The notes under the pieces: generated by a model
What the model was told of the DNA's origin: nothing
Database searches by the model: none
Seen by the model: the letters and a program-made list of their open reading frames with translations, nothing else
Part shown: positions 1 to 7,517 of the stretch, in pieces
Numbering within the stretch: the stretch's first letter is position 1
Layout: each line of letters starts with the position of its first letter
Made by a program: the position numbers and the translations under genes
NCBI GenBank assembly: GCA_003251995.1
Contig: QKDT01000319.1
Location: 1-16,875 of the forward strand
DNA: 16,875 bases
From: Desulfovibrio desulfuricans
Lineage (GTDB): Bacteria; Desulfobacterota; Desulfovibrionia; Desulfovibrionales; Desulfovibrionaceae
Direction of reading: 5' to 3'

Positions 1-507
1 ATGCCCGGGCATACCCCGGATGATTTTAAAGAAGATGTGCCAAAGGCTCTTGCGGCAGGGGCGACAATGCTGCGTTTTTACCCCTGCCTGGCTTTGGAGG
101 GTACAGGTCTTGCTGGCATGTGGCGCGGGGGCAGCTATGCGCCATGGTCGCTTGAGGCCACGCTTGATGCCCTTGCCCATGGCTGGCTTATGGCTGCGCG
201 AGCGGGCGTACCGGTGATCCGCATGGGCCTGGCCCCGGAGCCGGGGCTGAATGAGGCTGTGCTCGCGGGGCCTGTGGACAAGGAACTTGGGGGCAGGGTT
301 AAGGGGCGCGCGTTGCTGCTGGCAGTGAAAGATTTGCTTGGTGAGGCCGCGTCCGGGCCTGATTATCGCTTTGATCTTCACTTGCCCCGTTCGGTGCAGG
401 GTTTCTTTTGGGGTGCAGGTGGCGAGCTGCGCGCCCCCTGGAGTGCGCTGGGGTTGCGATCTGTATTTTTTGACAATGATTCAGAACCGCAGCTTGTTTT
501 TTTATAG
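1..507 (+). CDS. Elp3-like radical SAM protein, C-terminal part (5' truncated)
   Basis: The frame is open from base 1 to a TAG at 505-507 and gives 168 residues. The opening MPGHTPDDFKEDV and the following LRFYPCLALEGTGLA, the Trp/Ser-Leu-Glu helix and VIRMGLAPEPGL match the last third of the radical SAM domain in Elp3-like proteins (COG1243 type, which have RIYP..V..GT.L and VIRIGLQP at these places). The CxxxCxxC cluster and the N-terminal half must lie upstream of the window, so the ATG at base 1 is almost certainly internal. After the barrel comes a short tail with a VLAGPVD segment (about residues 87-93), as in that family. No acetyltransferase domain is visible. Substrate is unknown; tRNA modification is the family precedent for true Elp3, but this shorter bacterial type is not assigned. 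A hairpin with a short T-run follows about 130 bases downstream. Confidence 0.75.
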   Translation: MPGHTPDDFKEDVPKALAAGATMLRFYPCLALEGTGLAGMWRGGSYAPWSLEATLDALAHGWLMAARAGVPVIRMGLAPEPGLNEAVLAGPVDKELGGRVKGRALLLAVKDLLGEAASGPDYRFDLHLPRSVQGFFWGAGGELRAPWSALGLRSVFFDNDSEPQLVFL

Positions 508-637
508 AACAAATAACTATTTTGATCTGCTAGCAAAAATTTTATTTTGCCACCTTCGTCATCTCTTTGAGCCACAGTTTTCTATCAGCATTGAGGGGAG
601 GCATCCCTCTTCCGCCACGCCTGCAATAAAGCACAAG

Positions 638-659
638 ACCCGTCCTGAAGGCGGGTTTT
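638..659 (+). terminator. Rho-independent terminator after the radical SAM gene
   Basis: ACCCG(T)CC-TGAA-GGCGGGT forms a 7-bp GC-rich stem with one bulged T and a tetraloop, followed directly by TTTT. It lies 131 bases after the stop of the upstream plus-strand gene and before a convergent gene, as expected for a terminator. The T-run is short, so efficiency is uncertain. Confidence 0.6.
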
Positions 660-685
660 GCGTTTCTGGCTGCCAAAATGGAGGC

Positions 686-710
686 GGCCGCCGGGGGGGA
701 ACCGGCGGCC
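686..710. terminator. GC-only hairpin between convergent genes
   Basis: A perfect 9-bp stem, GGCCGCCGG / CCGGCGGCC, surrounds a 7-base G-rich loop. No T-run follows on the plus strand; on the minus strand the stem is followed after a few bases by TTTT. It may assist termination of the convergent zraP-like gene, but it could simply be a stable hairpin. The remainder of the 508-884 gap holds the upstream terminator, a small 5-bp hairpin (CCGCC/GGCGG) at 839-851, and nothing else I can identify as a gene. Confidence 0.35.
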
Positions 711-884
711 GAGAAGGGAGGGAGGGTGTTGATGGTTAAAAGGTTCTGTTCAAAGGAGGAGGTTCTTTGGAGGCTCCGCTATGCCACCCTTGGGGGAAGA
801 GGGCAGGACGGAAATTTGTTCTTATCTGTATATTTCAACCGCCTTGGGCGGACGAGTGGTGCAGCAATTCCAATTTTACTGTGG

Positions 885-1385
885 TTACTGGGCCGCACCG
901 TGTTGCTGTTTCGCCGGGGCATGGGCATTGGGGTGCGGCATGGCTGCCGCAGGCTTGCCCACTTCCTTTTCAAGGCGCTGGGTCATGGTCTCGTGCATCT
1001 GACCGATCTGCTTTCTCAGTTGCAGCATCTCGGTTGCAGTGGCGCGCACAGCCGCAATATCAGGGTTGGAGGCATTTTGCAGGGCGCGCAGCTCCTGACG
1101 TTTGATAAACATCTGGTCCTTTACAGGTTCCATCTGCTTGGCAAATTCGCTCACGATTGCATCGTATTTTTGTTGTTGCTCGGGGGTGTACGCCCCGCGA
1201 CCCATCATGCCTGGCATACCATATCCCTGCATGCCGGGGCAGGGTATTTCACCCTGGCAGCCACCCATGTCCCGCATGCCTTCCGGCATATCTCCAGCCG
1301 GGGAAGGCTGGCTGTATGCAATGGCGGCGCTTCCCATAAGGGTTGCTGCTAGTATGGCTACAATGGCGATTTTTTGAGATTTCAT
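885..1385 (-). CDS. zraP: ZraP-like periplasmic metal-binding chaperone
   Basis: The 166-residue protein starts with a typical Sec signal peptide (Lys2/Lys5, hydrophobic stretch 6-23, likely cleavage near residues 23-26). Next comes a Gly/Met-rich segment (about 30-64) with seven Met and two Cys (Cys43, Cys49). A helical core beginning YTPEQQQKYDAIV (about 66-140) carries the Gln-rich start and long amphipathic helices of the ZraP/Spy/CpxP (LTxxQ, metal-resistance) group. The tail is His-rich (PHPNAH, QQHG). In E. coli, ZraP is a periplasmic zinc-binding protein that modulates ZraSR. Here the gene is divergent to a zraSR pair and has its own consensus sigma-54 promoter, which strongly supports the assignment. 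The start is the first ATG, before the signal peptide; a GAGG lies about 9 bases upstream. Metal specificity is not visible, and the Met/Cys content also allows copper or silver. Confidence 0.85.
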   Translation of the reverse strand: MKSQKIAIVAILAATLMGSAAIAYSQPSPAGDMPEGMRDMGGCQGEIPCPGMQGYGMPGMMGRGAYTPEQQQKYDAIVSEFAKQMEPVKDQMFIKRQELRALQNASNPDIAAVRATATEMLQLRKQIGQMHETMTQRLEKEVGKPAAAMPHPNAHAPAKQQHGAAQ

Positions 1386-1453
1386 GGAAGGCTACCTCGT
1401 AAACTATGTTGGCCTATATGGTTTCGTTGTCGTGCAACGTTTGCAAGCTATAA

Positions 1454-1469
1454 AGCAATGCGCGTGCCA
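1454..1469 (-). promoter_or_regulatory. Sigma-54 (-24/-12) promoter of the zraP-like gene
   Basis: On the minus strand the sequence is TGGCACGCGCATTGCT, a full match to TGGCACG-N4-TTGCW with GG and GC at the correct spacing. The predicted transcript start is near 1443-1444, leaving about 58 bases of leader before the ATG at 1385. The activator is most likely the ZraR-type AAA+ regulator encoded at 3892-5253. A 7-bp inverted repeat (AAACAAT-TATT-ATTGTTT, 1469-1486) abuts the -24 box. Confidence 0.9.
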
Positions 1470-1551
1470 AACAATTATTATTGTTTAAAATCATATAGTT
1501 ATTTGGATTCTGGCTTATTGCGTTGCGCCACCGGGCAGAGAAGCGTATGTT

Positions 1552-1584
1552 TTTTATACATTCGGCAATTGTCTCTGTATAAAA
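1552..1584. promoter_or_regulatory. Inverted repeat, candidate enhancer (UAS) for the ZraR-type activator
   Basis: TTTTATACA (1552-1560) and TGTATAAAA (1576-1584) are perfect 9-bp arms separated by 15 bases with CAATTG at the centre. The centre (1568) lies about 100 bp upstream of the sigma-54 -24 element and about 125 bp upstream of the predicted start, the usual place for an enhancer of a bacterial enhancer-binding protein. Binding by the ZraR homologue is inferred. AT-richness raises the chance of a coincidental repeat. This site, the sigma-54 promoter and the terminator at 1631-1666 account for the 1386-1690 gap; I see no small gene there. Confidence 0.5.
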
Positions 1585-1630
1585 TTTGTACATCTGCATA
1601 ATTTTCTTACAGTGGTGCCAAGGCAAAACC

Positions 1631-1666
1631 AAATAAAAAACGCGCCCACCAAAAAGGCAGGCGCGT
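1631..1666 (-). terminator. Rho-independent terminator of the second small exported-protein gene
   Basis: Read on the minus strand, ACGCGCC-TGCC-TTTTT-GGTG-GGCGCGT makes an 11-bp stem with two G-T pairs, directly followed by TTTTTTATTT. It begins 25 bases after the stop of the gene at 1691-2152. It insulates that gene from the zraP-like gene, which therefore needs its own promoter. Confidence 0.9.
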
Positions 1667-1690
1667 GTTGTAGCGAACATGTTGTCGCGG

Positions 1691-2152
1691 TTATTTGCTG
1701 GCGGAGGTAGACAGGCCGGGGTATTCCATGCTGCACCCACGAGTTTGCGGGCTGCCAAGCGGAACGCCCACCTCTGTATCCATGCGCTGGTCTGCTCGTT
1801 GCAAAAGAGCACGCAGTTCATCTCGCAACTGCTGTAGTTCATGCCCCAGACGGGGCAGGGTTTCCGGCGAGGTGGTCTGGTTATAGCTCAGGTGGGCAAG
1901 CTCGTTTTTTTTCTGCATGATGCTTTTGCGCAGTTCGTTCACCTTTGGGGTATATTCGTCAATGACTGCTTGGGCTTTGGCCCGTTGCACGGGCGAAAGC
2001 TGTTGCAGCCAGGCCCGCATGTTTACTGCGTGGGCAGCAGCGGGGCTTTCCGGCGAAGGTGTATATTCCGCATAGTCGGTCTGATCCGCCGCCGTTGGCT
2101 GGGGGAGGCATAGACTGGCCAAAACACAAAGAGAAAGAAGGGGTTTCATCAT
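1691..2152 (-). CDS. Periplasmic heavy-metal sensor/ZraP-family protein
   Basis: This 153-residue protein has a signal peptide (about 1-22, with TAAD at the probable cleavage site) and a mature part that is almost all predicted helix. LSPVQRAKAQAVIDEYTPKV and the long heptad-like stretch through LRALLQRADQRMDTEVGVPLG (about 52-130) match the metal-resistance/periplasmic heavy-metal-sensor class (CnrR/ZraP-like). It is a distant relative of the neighbouring zraP-like protein, with the same layout and a shared (M)xxRxxxEVGxP-type ending. It lacks the Met/Gly-rich segment and His-rich tail, and has one Cys near the C-terminus. Two consecutive ATGs (2152 and 2149) could serve as start. It is transcribed away from zraS and may be a second ZraR target. 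A regulatory role toward the kinase, by analogy with ZraP/CpxP, is inference. Confidence 0.75.
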   Translation of the reverse strand: MMKPLLSLCVLASLCLPQPTAADQTDYAEYTPSPESPAAAHAVNMRAWLQQLSPVQRAKAQAVIDEYTPKVNELRKSIMQKKNELAHLSYNQTTSPETLPRLGHELQQLRDELRALLQRADQRMDTEVGVPLGSPQTRGCSMEYPGLSTSASK

Positions 2153-2179
2153 AAAAGACCTTCTGGGAAATAAACTCGT

Positions 2180-2207
2180 CCCGCTCTCATACCAAGCACT
2201 GAGCGGG
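2180..2207. repeat. 7-bp inverted repeat in the divergent zraS intergenic region
   Basis: CCCGCTC (2180-2186) and GAGCGGG (2201-2207) are exact inverted arms with a 14-base spacer. They lie between the start of the minus-strand gene (2152) and zraS (2326). It may be an operator or a leader hairpin of the minus-strand transcript; nothing in the sequence decides between these. Confidence 0.35.
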
Positions 2208-2252
2208 GTGGCAAGATTCCTGGCCCATGGGCGACAGGAATGTTATTTTCTT

Positions 2253-2268
2253 TGCAAAAAGCGTGCAA
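2253..2268 (-). promoter_or_regulatory. Possible sigma-54 promoter for the gene at 1691-2152
   Basis: The minus strand reads TTGCACGCTTTTTGCA, matching TGGCACG-N4-TTGCW at all defined positions except the first G of the -24 GG. Spacing to the -12 GC is correct. The predicted start is near 2242, about 90 bases before the ATG at 2152. Because the -24 GG is the most conserved part, the mismatch may make it weak. The plus strand over the same bases contains the direct repeat TGCAAAAA twice with 11-bp period. Confidence 0.45.
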
Positions 2269-2325
2269 AAAATTTTACTCGCAGCGCGCCTCCGGCGAAG
2301 CTGCACGAAATATAGAGCGTACCGC

Positions 2326-3831
2326 ATGAATACGGAAAACAGCACCGTTGACAAAAACGTGCCCGAGGCCGCGCCACCCGGCGCAGCCGTTGCAAACCCG
2401 AGCAGCAGAGCAAAATCGGTTCAGACCGGCAATGTTGGCGCGCACACGCCGCTCGGCTTGCTGCTGGGTGGGGCAGCGGTGGTGCTGGCGCTTATGGTGA
2501 CGTTGCTGACCCTTATTTCCATTGACCGCAGCGAGGCCGCCATGGCCCGCCTGCTGGCAGAAAAGGGGTCGTCGCTGATCATTGCATTTGAGAGCATTTT
2601 GCGCTCTGGCATGCGCAGCGAGGCTGGCGTGCGCCTGCAAGTGCTGCTGGAAGAAATGGCGGAGAGCCCCGGCATTGTTTTTGTGGCTGTGACCATGCCC
2701 GACGGCACCATTGTGGCGCACAGCAACCCCGCCCGCCTTGGCGAAATATTGCAGGTGGGGGGGCGCGAGGCCGATGAAATTACCATGCGCGATCTTGCCC
2801 CCGACATGCTGCCCCACTGGGGCATCATGCGCATGGAGGGCAAACGCGTGTTTACCGTGTACAGGCAGTTTTCACCAGGTATGCGCGACCTCCCACGTGG
2901 GTTCCCCCTGCCGGTGATTTTTTTGGGGCTGGATCTTTCACCCTTTGAAATCACACGCAGCCAAAATCGGGATTACGTAGCCATGCTGGCAGCCGTGACA
3001 CTGCTTGTGGGGCTGGCCTGCCTGGTTGCCCTGTACTATGCCGAGCGGGCGCGCGAATCGCGTCAGCGGCAGCGCATGGCAGAGGGCAAGGTGCGGCGTC
3101 TGGAAGAAGAGGTGCGCCGTAAGGAAAAACTGGCTGCTGTGGGCAACCTTGCCGCGGGCGTGGCGCATGAGATCCGCAATCCTTTAAGCTCCATCAAAGG
3201 CTACGCCACTTATTTTGGTCAGCGCTTTCCCGAGGGCAGCGAGGATCGCGAGGCAGCCAACGTGATGGTGCATGAGGTTGACCGCCTCAATCGCGTGATT
3301 ATGGATCTTATTGGTCTTTCGCGGCCCAGTGACGTGAGCCCGCACCCGGCAGACCTCAAGCTTGTGGTGGATCACGTAACGCGCCTCATCCATCAGGATG
3401 CGGACAAGCGCAAGGTCAAGATCGTCTGCCGGTCGCCCCGGCGTGTGCCGCTTGCCATGGCAGACCCCGAGCGCATGGGGCAAGCCTTGCTGAACCTGTG
3501 CCTCAACGCTCTGGACGCCATGCCCGATGGTGGTCAGCTCACGCTTGCTATTGTGGAGCGCAAGGGGCGCGTGTGCCTTATGGTGCGCGACAACGGCACG
3601 GGCATTGAGGCAAACCAACTGCCGCATATTTTTGATCCCTACTACACCACCAAGGGGCAGGGGACGGGTTTGGGGCTTGCCATGGTTCACAAGATTGTGG
3701 AGGCCCACGACGGCGAAATCAGCGTGACCTCTCGCCCCGCCCAGGCTGCGCGCCGGGGTGAAACCACGTTCCACATCTGGCTGCCACGCGCGGCGGAAGG
3801 CGCAGTCGCGCAGGATAAGCACAAAAAATGA
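2326..3831 (+). CDS. zraS: ZraS-like sensor histidine kinase
   Basis: The 501-residue product has a cytoplasmic N-terminal tail, TM1 (about 43-66), a periplasmic sensor region (67-216), TM2 (217-240), a short linker/coiled coil, and a kinase core. The core shows the H-box AAGVAHEIRNPLSSIKGYA with His281, N-box NLCLNALDA (Asn390/Asn394), DNGTGI (from Asp422), IFDPYYTTK and GTGLGLA (from about Gly446). The H-box through G2-box closely follows E. coli ZraS (HydH). The frame is open upstream to 2227, but the added residues are Arg/Lys-rich with no ribosome site, so the ATG at 2326 is preferred. It lies 60 bases before the response regulator and is probably co-transcribed with it. By homology it autophosphorylates in response to zinc or envelope stress and phosphorylates the ZraR-like regulator; the actual signal is not shown by sequence. 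Confidence 0.9.
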   Translation: MNTENSTVDKNVPEAAPPGAAVANPSSRAKSVQTGNVGAHTPLGLLLGGAAVVLALMVTLLTLISIDRSEAAMARLLAEKGSSLIIAFESILRSGMRSEAGVRLQVLLEEMAESPGIVFVAVTMPDGTIVAHSNPARLGEILQVGGREADEITMRDLAPDMLPHWGIMRMEGKRVFTVYRQFSPGMRDLPRGFPLPVIFLGLDLSPFEITRSQNRDYVAMLAAVTLLVGLACLVALYYAERARESRQRQRMAEGKVRRLEEEVRRKEKLAAVGNLAAGVAHEIRNPLSSIKGYATYFGQRFPEGSEDREAANVMVHEVDRLNRVIMDLIGLSRPSDVSPHPADLKLVVDHVTRLIHQDADKRKVKIVCRSPRRVPLAMADPERMGQALLNLCLNALDAMPDGGQLTLAIVERKGRVCLMVRDNGTGIEANQLPHIFDPYYTTKGQGTGLGLAMVHKIVEAHDGEISVTSRPAQAARRGETTFHIWLPRAAEGAVAQDKHKK

Positions 3832-3891
3832 TCCGTACCGTAAAGGCGTGGTCTGCAATTTGGGTTTTGCCAAGTATAAAGTGAGGATACG

Positions 3892-5253
<1,362 letters not shown>

Positions 5254-5447
5254 TCGGGTTGTTTTGCGCGCAGACTGCGTCAGGCATGCTTTTTCATTTC
5301 GGTCGGGTACCATAAGCGCTGCTGCCTTTATCCGTAGCTTCCTTTGTCGCAACGGCTAAAGCGCGTACACTCCCTGCATGAAAAAGCACGCCTTCCTTGT
5401 TTGCGCACAAAATCCCTTGGTTCACACATGCGATGATTATTCAGCCC

Positions 5448-5503
5448 GTCAGGCAAGGGGAGCGTGCCTGACCACCAAGACCATAAAAATGGTCTTCGAG
5501 GCA
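5448..5503 (+). other. Tandem hairpins in the zraR-HD gene gap
   Basis: GTCAGGCA (5448-5455) pairs perfectly with TGCCTGAC (5465-5472). It is followed by AAGACCAT-AAAA-ATGGTCTT (5477-5496), a perfect 8-bp hairpin. TGCCT (5465-5469) can alternatively pair with AGGCA (5499-5503), enclosing the second hairpin, so the two folds compete. No T-run follows, so this is not a classical terminator. It lies in a 428-base gap (5254-5681) that otherwise contains the hairpin at 5546-5566 and no convincing gene. It could be a leader structure, an interspersed repeat or a small RNA. Confidence 0.4.
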
Positions 5504-5545
5504 TCAGAACAAAAGTTTGACAGACGCGGAACCTGAAAACGGATT

Positions 5546-5566
5546 CTTAAGGGAGCAGCCCTTAAG
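5546..5566. repeat. CTTAAGGG hairpin, possible interspersed repeat
   Basis: CTTAAGGG-AGCAG-CCCTTAAG is a perfect 8-bp stem with a 5-base loop, followed by CCGCCGGAGGCG. Outer bases GGAAC (near 5529) and GTTCC (near 5579) can extend the fold. The symmetric stem with a GC-rich flank, sitting between genes, resembles a dispersed REP-like element; this is impression rather than proof. It lies 115 bases upstream of the HD gene start. Confidence 0.4.
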
Positions 5567-5681
5567 CCGCCGGAGGCGTTCCCTCGCCCCGCCCATCTCC
5601 GCATCCCCTCGCTCTGTACTCCCAGTCTTCTCGCCATGGCGCATCCTTGCCACGGGCCGCCCGTCTCGGTATGGAACAGGT

Positions 5682-6314
5682 ATGAGTGATTCCACAAGCA
5701 ACAACGGTGATTTTCCGGCTATGGACGTCAGCGCGGAGCGGCTGGACCGACTGGCGGATTTTTTTAACGAGGTCGGCATGCTACGCCACACACCCCGCAC
5801 AGGGTACGCCTTTTTGGGCACCGGGCAGGAGAACGTGGCAGAGCACTCCTACCGGGTAAGCGTCATGGGATACGTGCTGGCCCGCATGTGCAATATGGAC
5901 CCGGCGCGGGTGACGTATCTTTGTCTGTTTCACGATTTGCACGAGGCGCGCACCGGCGATCTGAACTACGTAAACCACCGCTATGCGCAGTGCCAGGCGC
6001 GTAAAGCGCTGGAAGACTGTGTGGCTGGCACCGGGCTGGAAGAAGATGTGCTGCCCCTTTGGGACGAGCTGGAAGATGAATCCAGCCGGGAATCCCTGTT
6101 GGCGCATGATGCCGACCAGCTCGATCTGATCTGCAACCTCAAGGCAGAGCTGGACAAGGGCAATGCCTTTGCTGCCCAGTGGCTTGAAAGCGCGGTAAAA
6201 CGCCTGCGCAGCCCTGCGGCGCAGCATGTGGCGGAAGCTGTGCTGCGCGCAGACCATAACCGTTGGTGGTATGGACAGGTGGAGCGGGAATGGTGGGTGC
6301 GGCGGGGCCGCTGA
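5682..6314 (+). CDS. HD-domain hydrolase, YfbR/HDDC2-like (probable 5'-deoxynucleotidase)
   Basis: The 210-residue protein carries the HD metal-binding set. RTGYAFLGTGQENVAEHSYRV contains His55, LCLFHDLHEARTGDLNYVNHRY contains His84-Asp85 (with Glu88 and Asp93), and LLAHDADQLD contains Asp145. This layout and length fit the HD_3 group (COG1896), whose members YfbR and HDDC2 hydrolyse 5'-deoxynucleoside monophosphates. The exact substrate cannot be read from the sequence. The frame stays open upstream to a TTG at 5517, but that stretch is Arg/Pro-rich and overlaps the intergenic hairpin. The ATG at 5682, preceded by GGAACAGG, gives the normal family length. It looks monocistronic and ends at a strong shared terminator. 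Confidence 0.8.
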   Translation: MSDSTSNNGDFPAMDVSAERLDRLADFFNEVGMLRHTPRTGYAFLGTGQENVAEHSYRVSVMGYVLARMCNMDPARVTYLCLFHDLHEARTGDLNYVNHRYAQCQARKALEDCVAGTGLEEDVLPLWDELEDESSRESLLAHDADQLDLICNLKAELDKGNAFAAQWLESAVKRLRSPAAQHVAEAVLRADHNRWWYGQVEREWWVRRGR

Positions 6315-6337
6315 AAAAATTGATCCTTCATAAATGT

Positions 6338-6390
6338 GAAAGGCCCGAAACCGCATCGCGCATATCCGCGCACACGGTTTCGGGCCTTTC
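6338..6390. terminator. Bidirectional terminator between the HD gene and argB
   Basis: GAAAGGCCCGAAACCG (6338-6353) and CGGTTTCGGGCCTTTC (6375-6390) form a perfect 16-bp stem around a 21-base loop. The A-rich left arm and T-rich right arm give a short T-run in either direction. It is placed between convergent genes, 24 bases after the HD gene stop and 55 bases after the argB stop. Confidence 0.85.
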
Positions 6391-6444
6391 TGATGCCTTG
6401 GGCAAGGGGATCATCCCTCGCAAAACATCACTCTACTATGTACG

Positions 6445-7227
6445 TTAGTTGGCAACCACAGTTCCCAGGGGCGCATCGTCAAGCAGATAGCGGCGCAGGC
6501 TTGAGGGCGAACGTCCGTCAAGAATGAGCGCACGCTGGCAGCCCGCGTCCAGAGCGTTGAGGCAGGCTTCCACCTTGGGGATCATGCCGCCGGTGATAAC
6601 GCCGGTTTCGCGCAGCTTCTGAATTTCCTTGCGGTTCAGGCTGGGGATAAGTCTGCCGTCCGCGTCCAGCACACCGGGCACGTCAGAGATCAGCACAAAA
6701 TATTCTGCTCCGATGGCTCCTGCCAGAGCGCCAGCGGCGGTATCTGCATTGATGTTCAGAGCTTCGCCGTTGGGGCCGGAGGCCACCGGGGCCACCACCG
6801 GCACAAAGCCGCCTTCCAGCAGGCAGCGGGGCAGGGCTGGGTCAACGGCTTCCACCGTGCCCACCAGGCCGAGGGCGGGATTTTTAACGGTTGCACGCAG
6901 CAATCCGCCATCGCGGCCCGAAATGCCCGCCGCACGTACGCCCTGGCGTGTAAATTCGTTGACCACTGCCTTGTTTACCTGCCCGCACAGCACCATCTCT
7001 GCGGCTTCCATGGTGGCGGCGTCGGTAACGCGCAGGCCGTCCACAAAATGGCTTTCAATATTCAGGCGCTTGAGCAGGGCCGAAATCTGCGGGCCGCCGC
7101 CGTGTACCACCACAAAGTTCATGCCCTGTGCAGAAAGCTGCGCCAGGTCTGTGGCAAAGGCTGAACTGAGTTCTGGCTTGTCCATGGCGTGTCCGCCGTA
7201 TTTGATAACGACTGTGGCGTTTTTCAT
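6445..7227 (-). CDS. argB: Acetylglutamate kinase
   Basis: This is the second step of arginine synthesis: ATP-dependent phosphorylation of N-acetyl-L-glutamate in the cytoplasm. The 260-residue sequence shows the amino-acid kinase fold signature VIKYGGHAM (Lys9), the glycine loop VVVHGGGPQI, LRVTDAATMEAAEMVL for substrate binding, LNINADTAAGALA, and the C-terminal ISDVPGVLD and GGMIPKVEA motifs. Family length is about 260-300. An in-frame ATG three codons earlier (7236) exists, but the AAAGGATGAGG purine stretch then overlaps it. The ATG at 7227 lets that stretch act as ribosome site. The gene stands alone here, without other arg genes in the window. No promoter box stands out upstream. Confidence 0.96.
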   Translation of the reverse strand: MKNATVVIKYGGHAMDKPELSSAFATDLAQLSAQGMNFVVVHGGGPQISALLKRLNIESHFVDGLRVTDAATMEAAEMVLCGQVNKAVVNEFTRQGVRAAGISGRDGGLLRATVKNPALGLVGTVEAVDPALPRCLLEGGFVPVVAPVASGPNGEALNINADTAAGALAGAIGAEYFVLISDVPGVLDADGRLIPSLNRKEIQKLRETGVITGGMIPKVEACLNALDAGCQRALILDGRSPSSLRRYLLDDAPLGTVVAN

Positions 7228-7517
7228 ATGCCTCATCCTTTGGCTTTCAGGCCGGAAAGGCTGCTCCGTCTCTTGCGTGTGTTGTCGCAGGGCTCGGGCC
7301 TTTCATCCGTATTGTGTATTTGGTTAACAGTTGGAAGCACTAGCACCCTGTGCGTCTGCCTGCAATAGCCATATGTGACAACCTTGTGGCATTGCAAATA
7401 TTTTTTGTTTTATCTTGCTGCGCATGCGTGCATAGCGCTTGCAAGCCGGTGCCGGTATGGCATTGTCTTAAAACCGTAAAACCGCTATGCATTACATATC
7501 AGGAAAGCGGGGTAGCC

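Noticed and set aside
678..1352. 224-codon plus-strand frame opposite the zraP-like gene
   Set aside because: It is antisense to a gene with a clear signal peptide and sigma-54 promoter, and shows no domain.
2209..2224. Plus-strand TGGCAAG-N4-CTGGC as a sigma-54 promoter of zraS
   Set aside because: The -24 half is good but the -12 half has GG in place of the essential GC.
2227..2325. Longer N-terminus of the ZraS-like kinase
   Set aside because: The ATG at 2227 has no ribosome site and the extra residues are basic and unlike the family; the region overlaps promoter-like DNA.
7350..7517. GTG start of the hybrid kinase with a hydrophobic N-terminal segment
   Set aside because: Cys-rich, unusual composition and no ribosome site. 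ATG 7518 has GCGGGG upstream and starts just before the first PAS-like domain.
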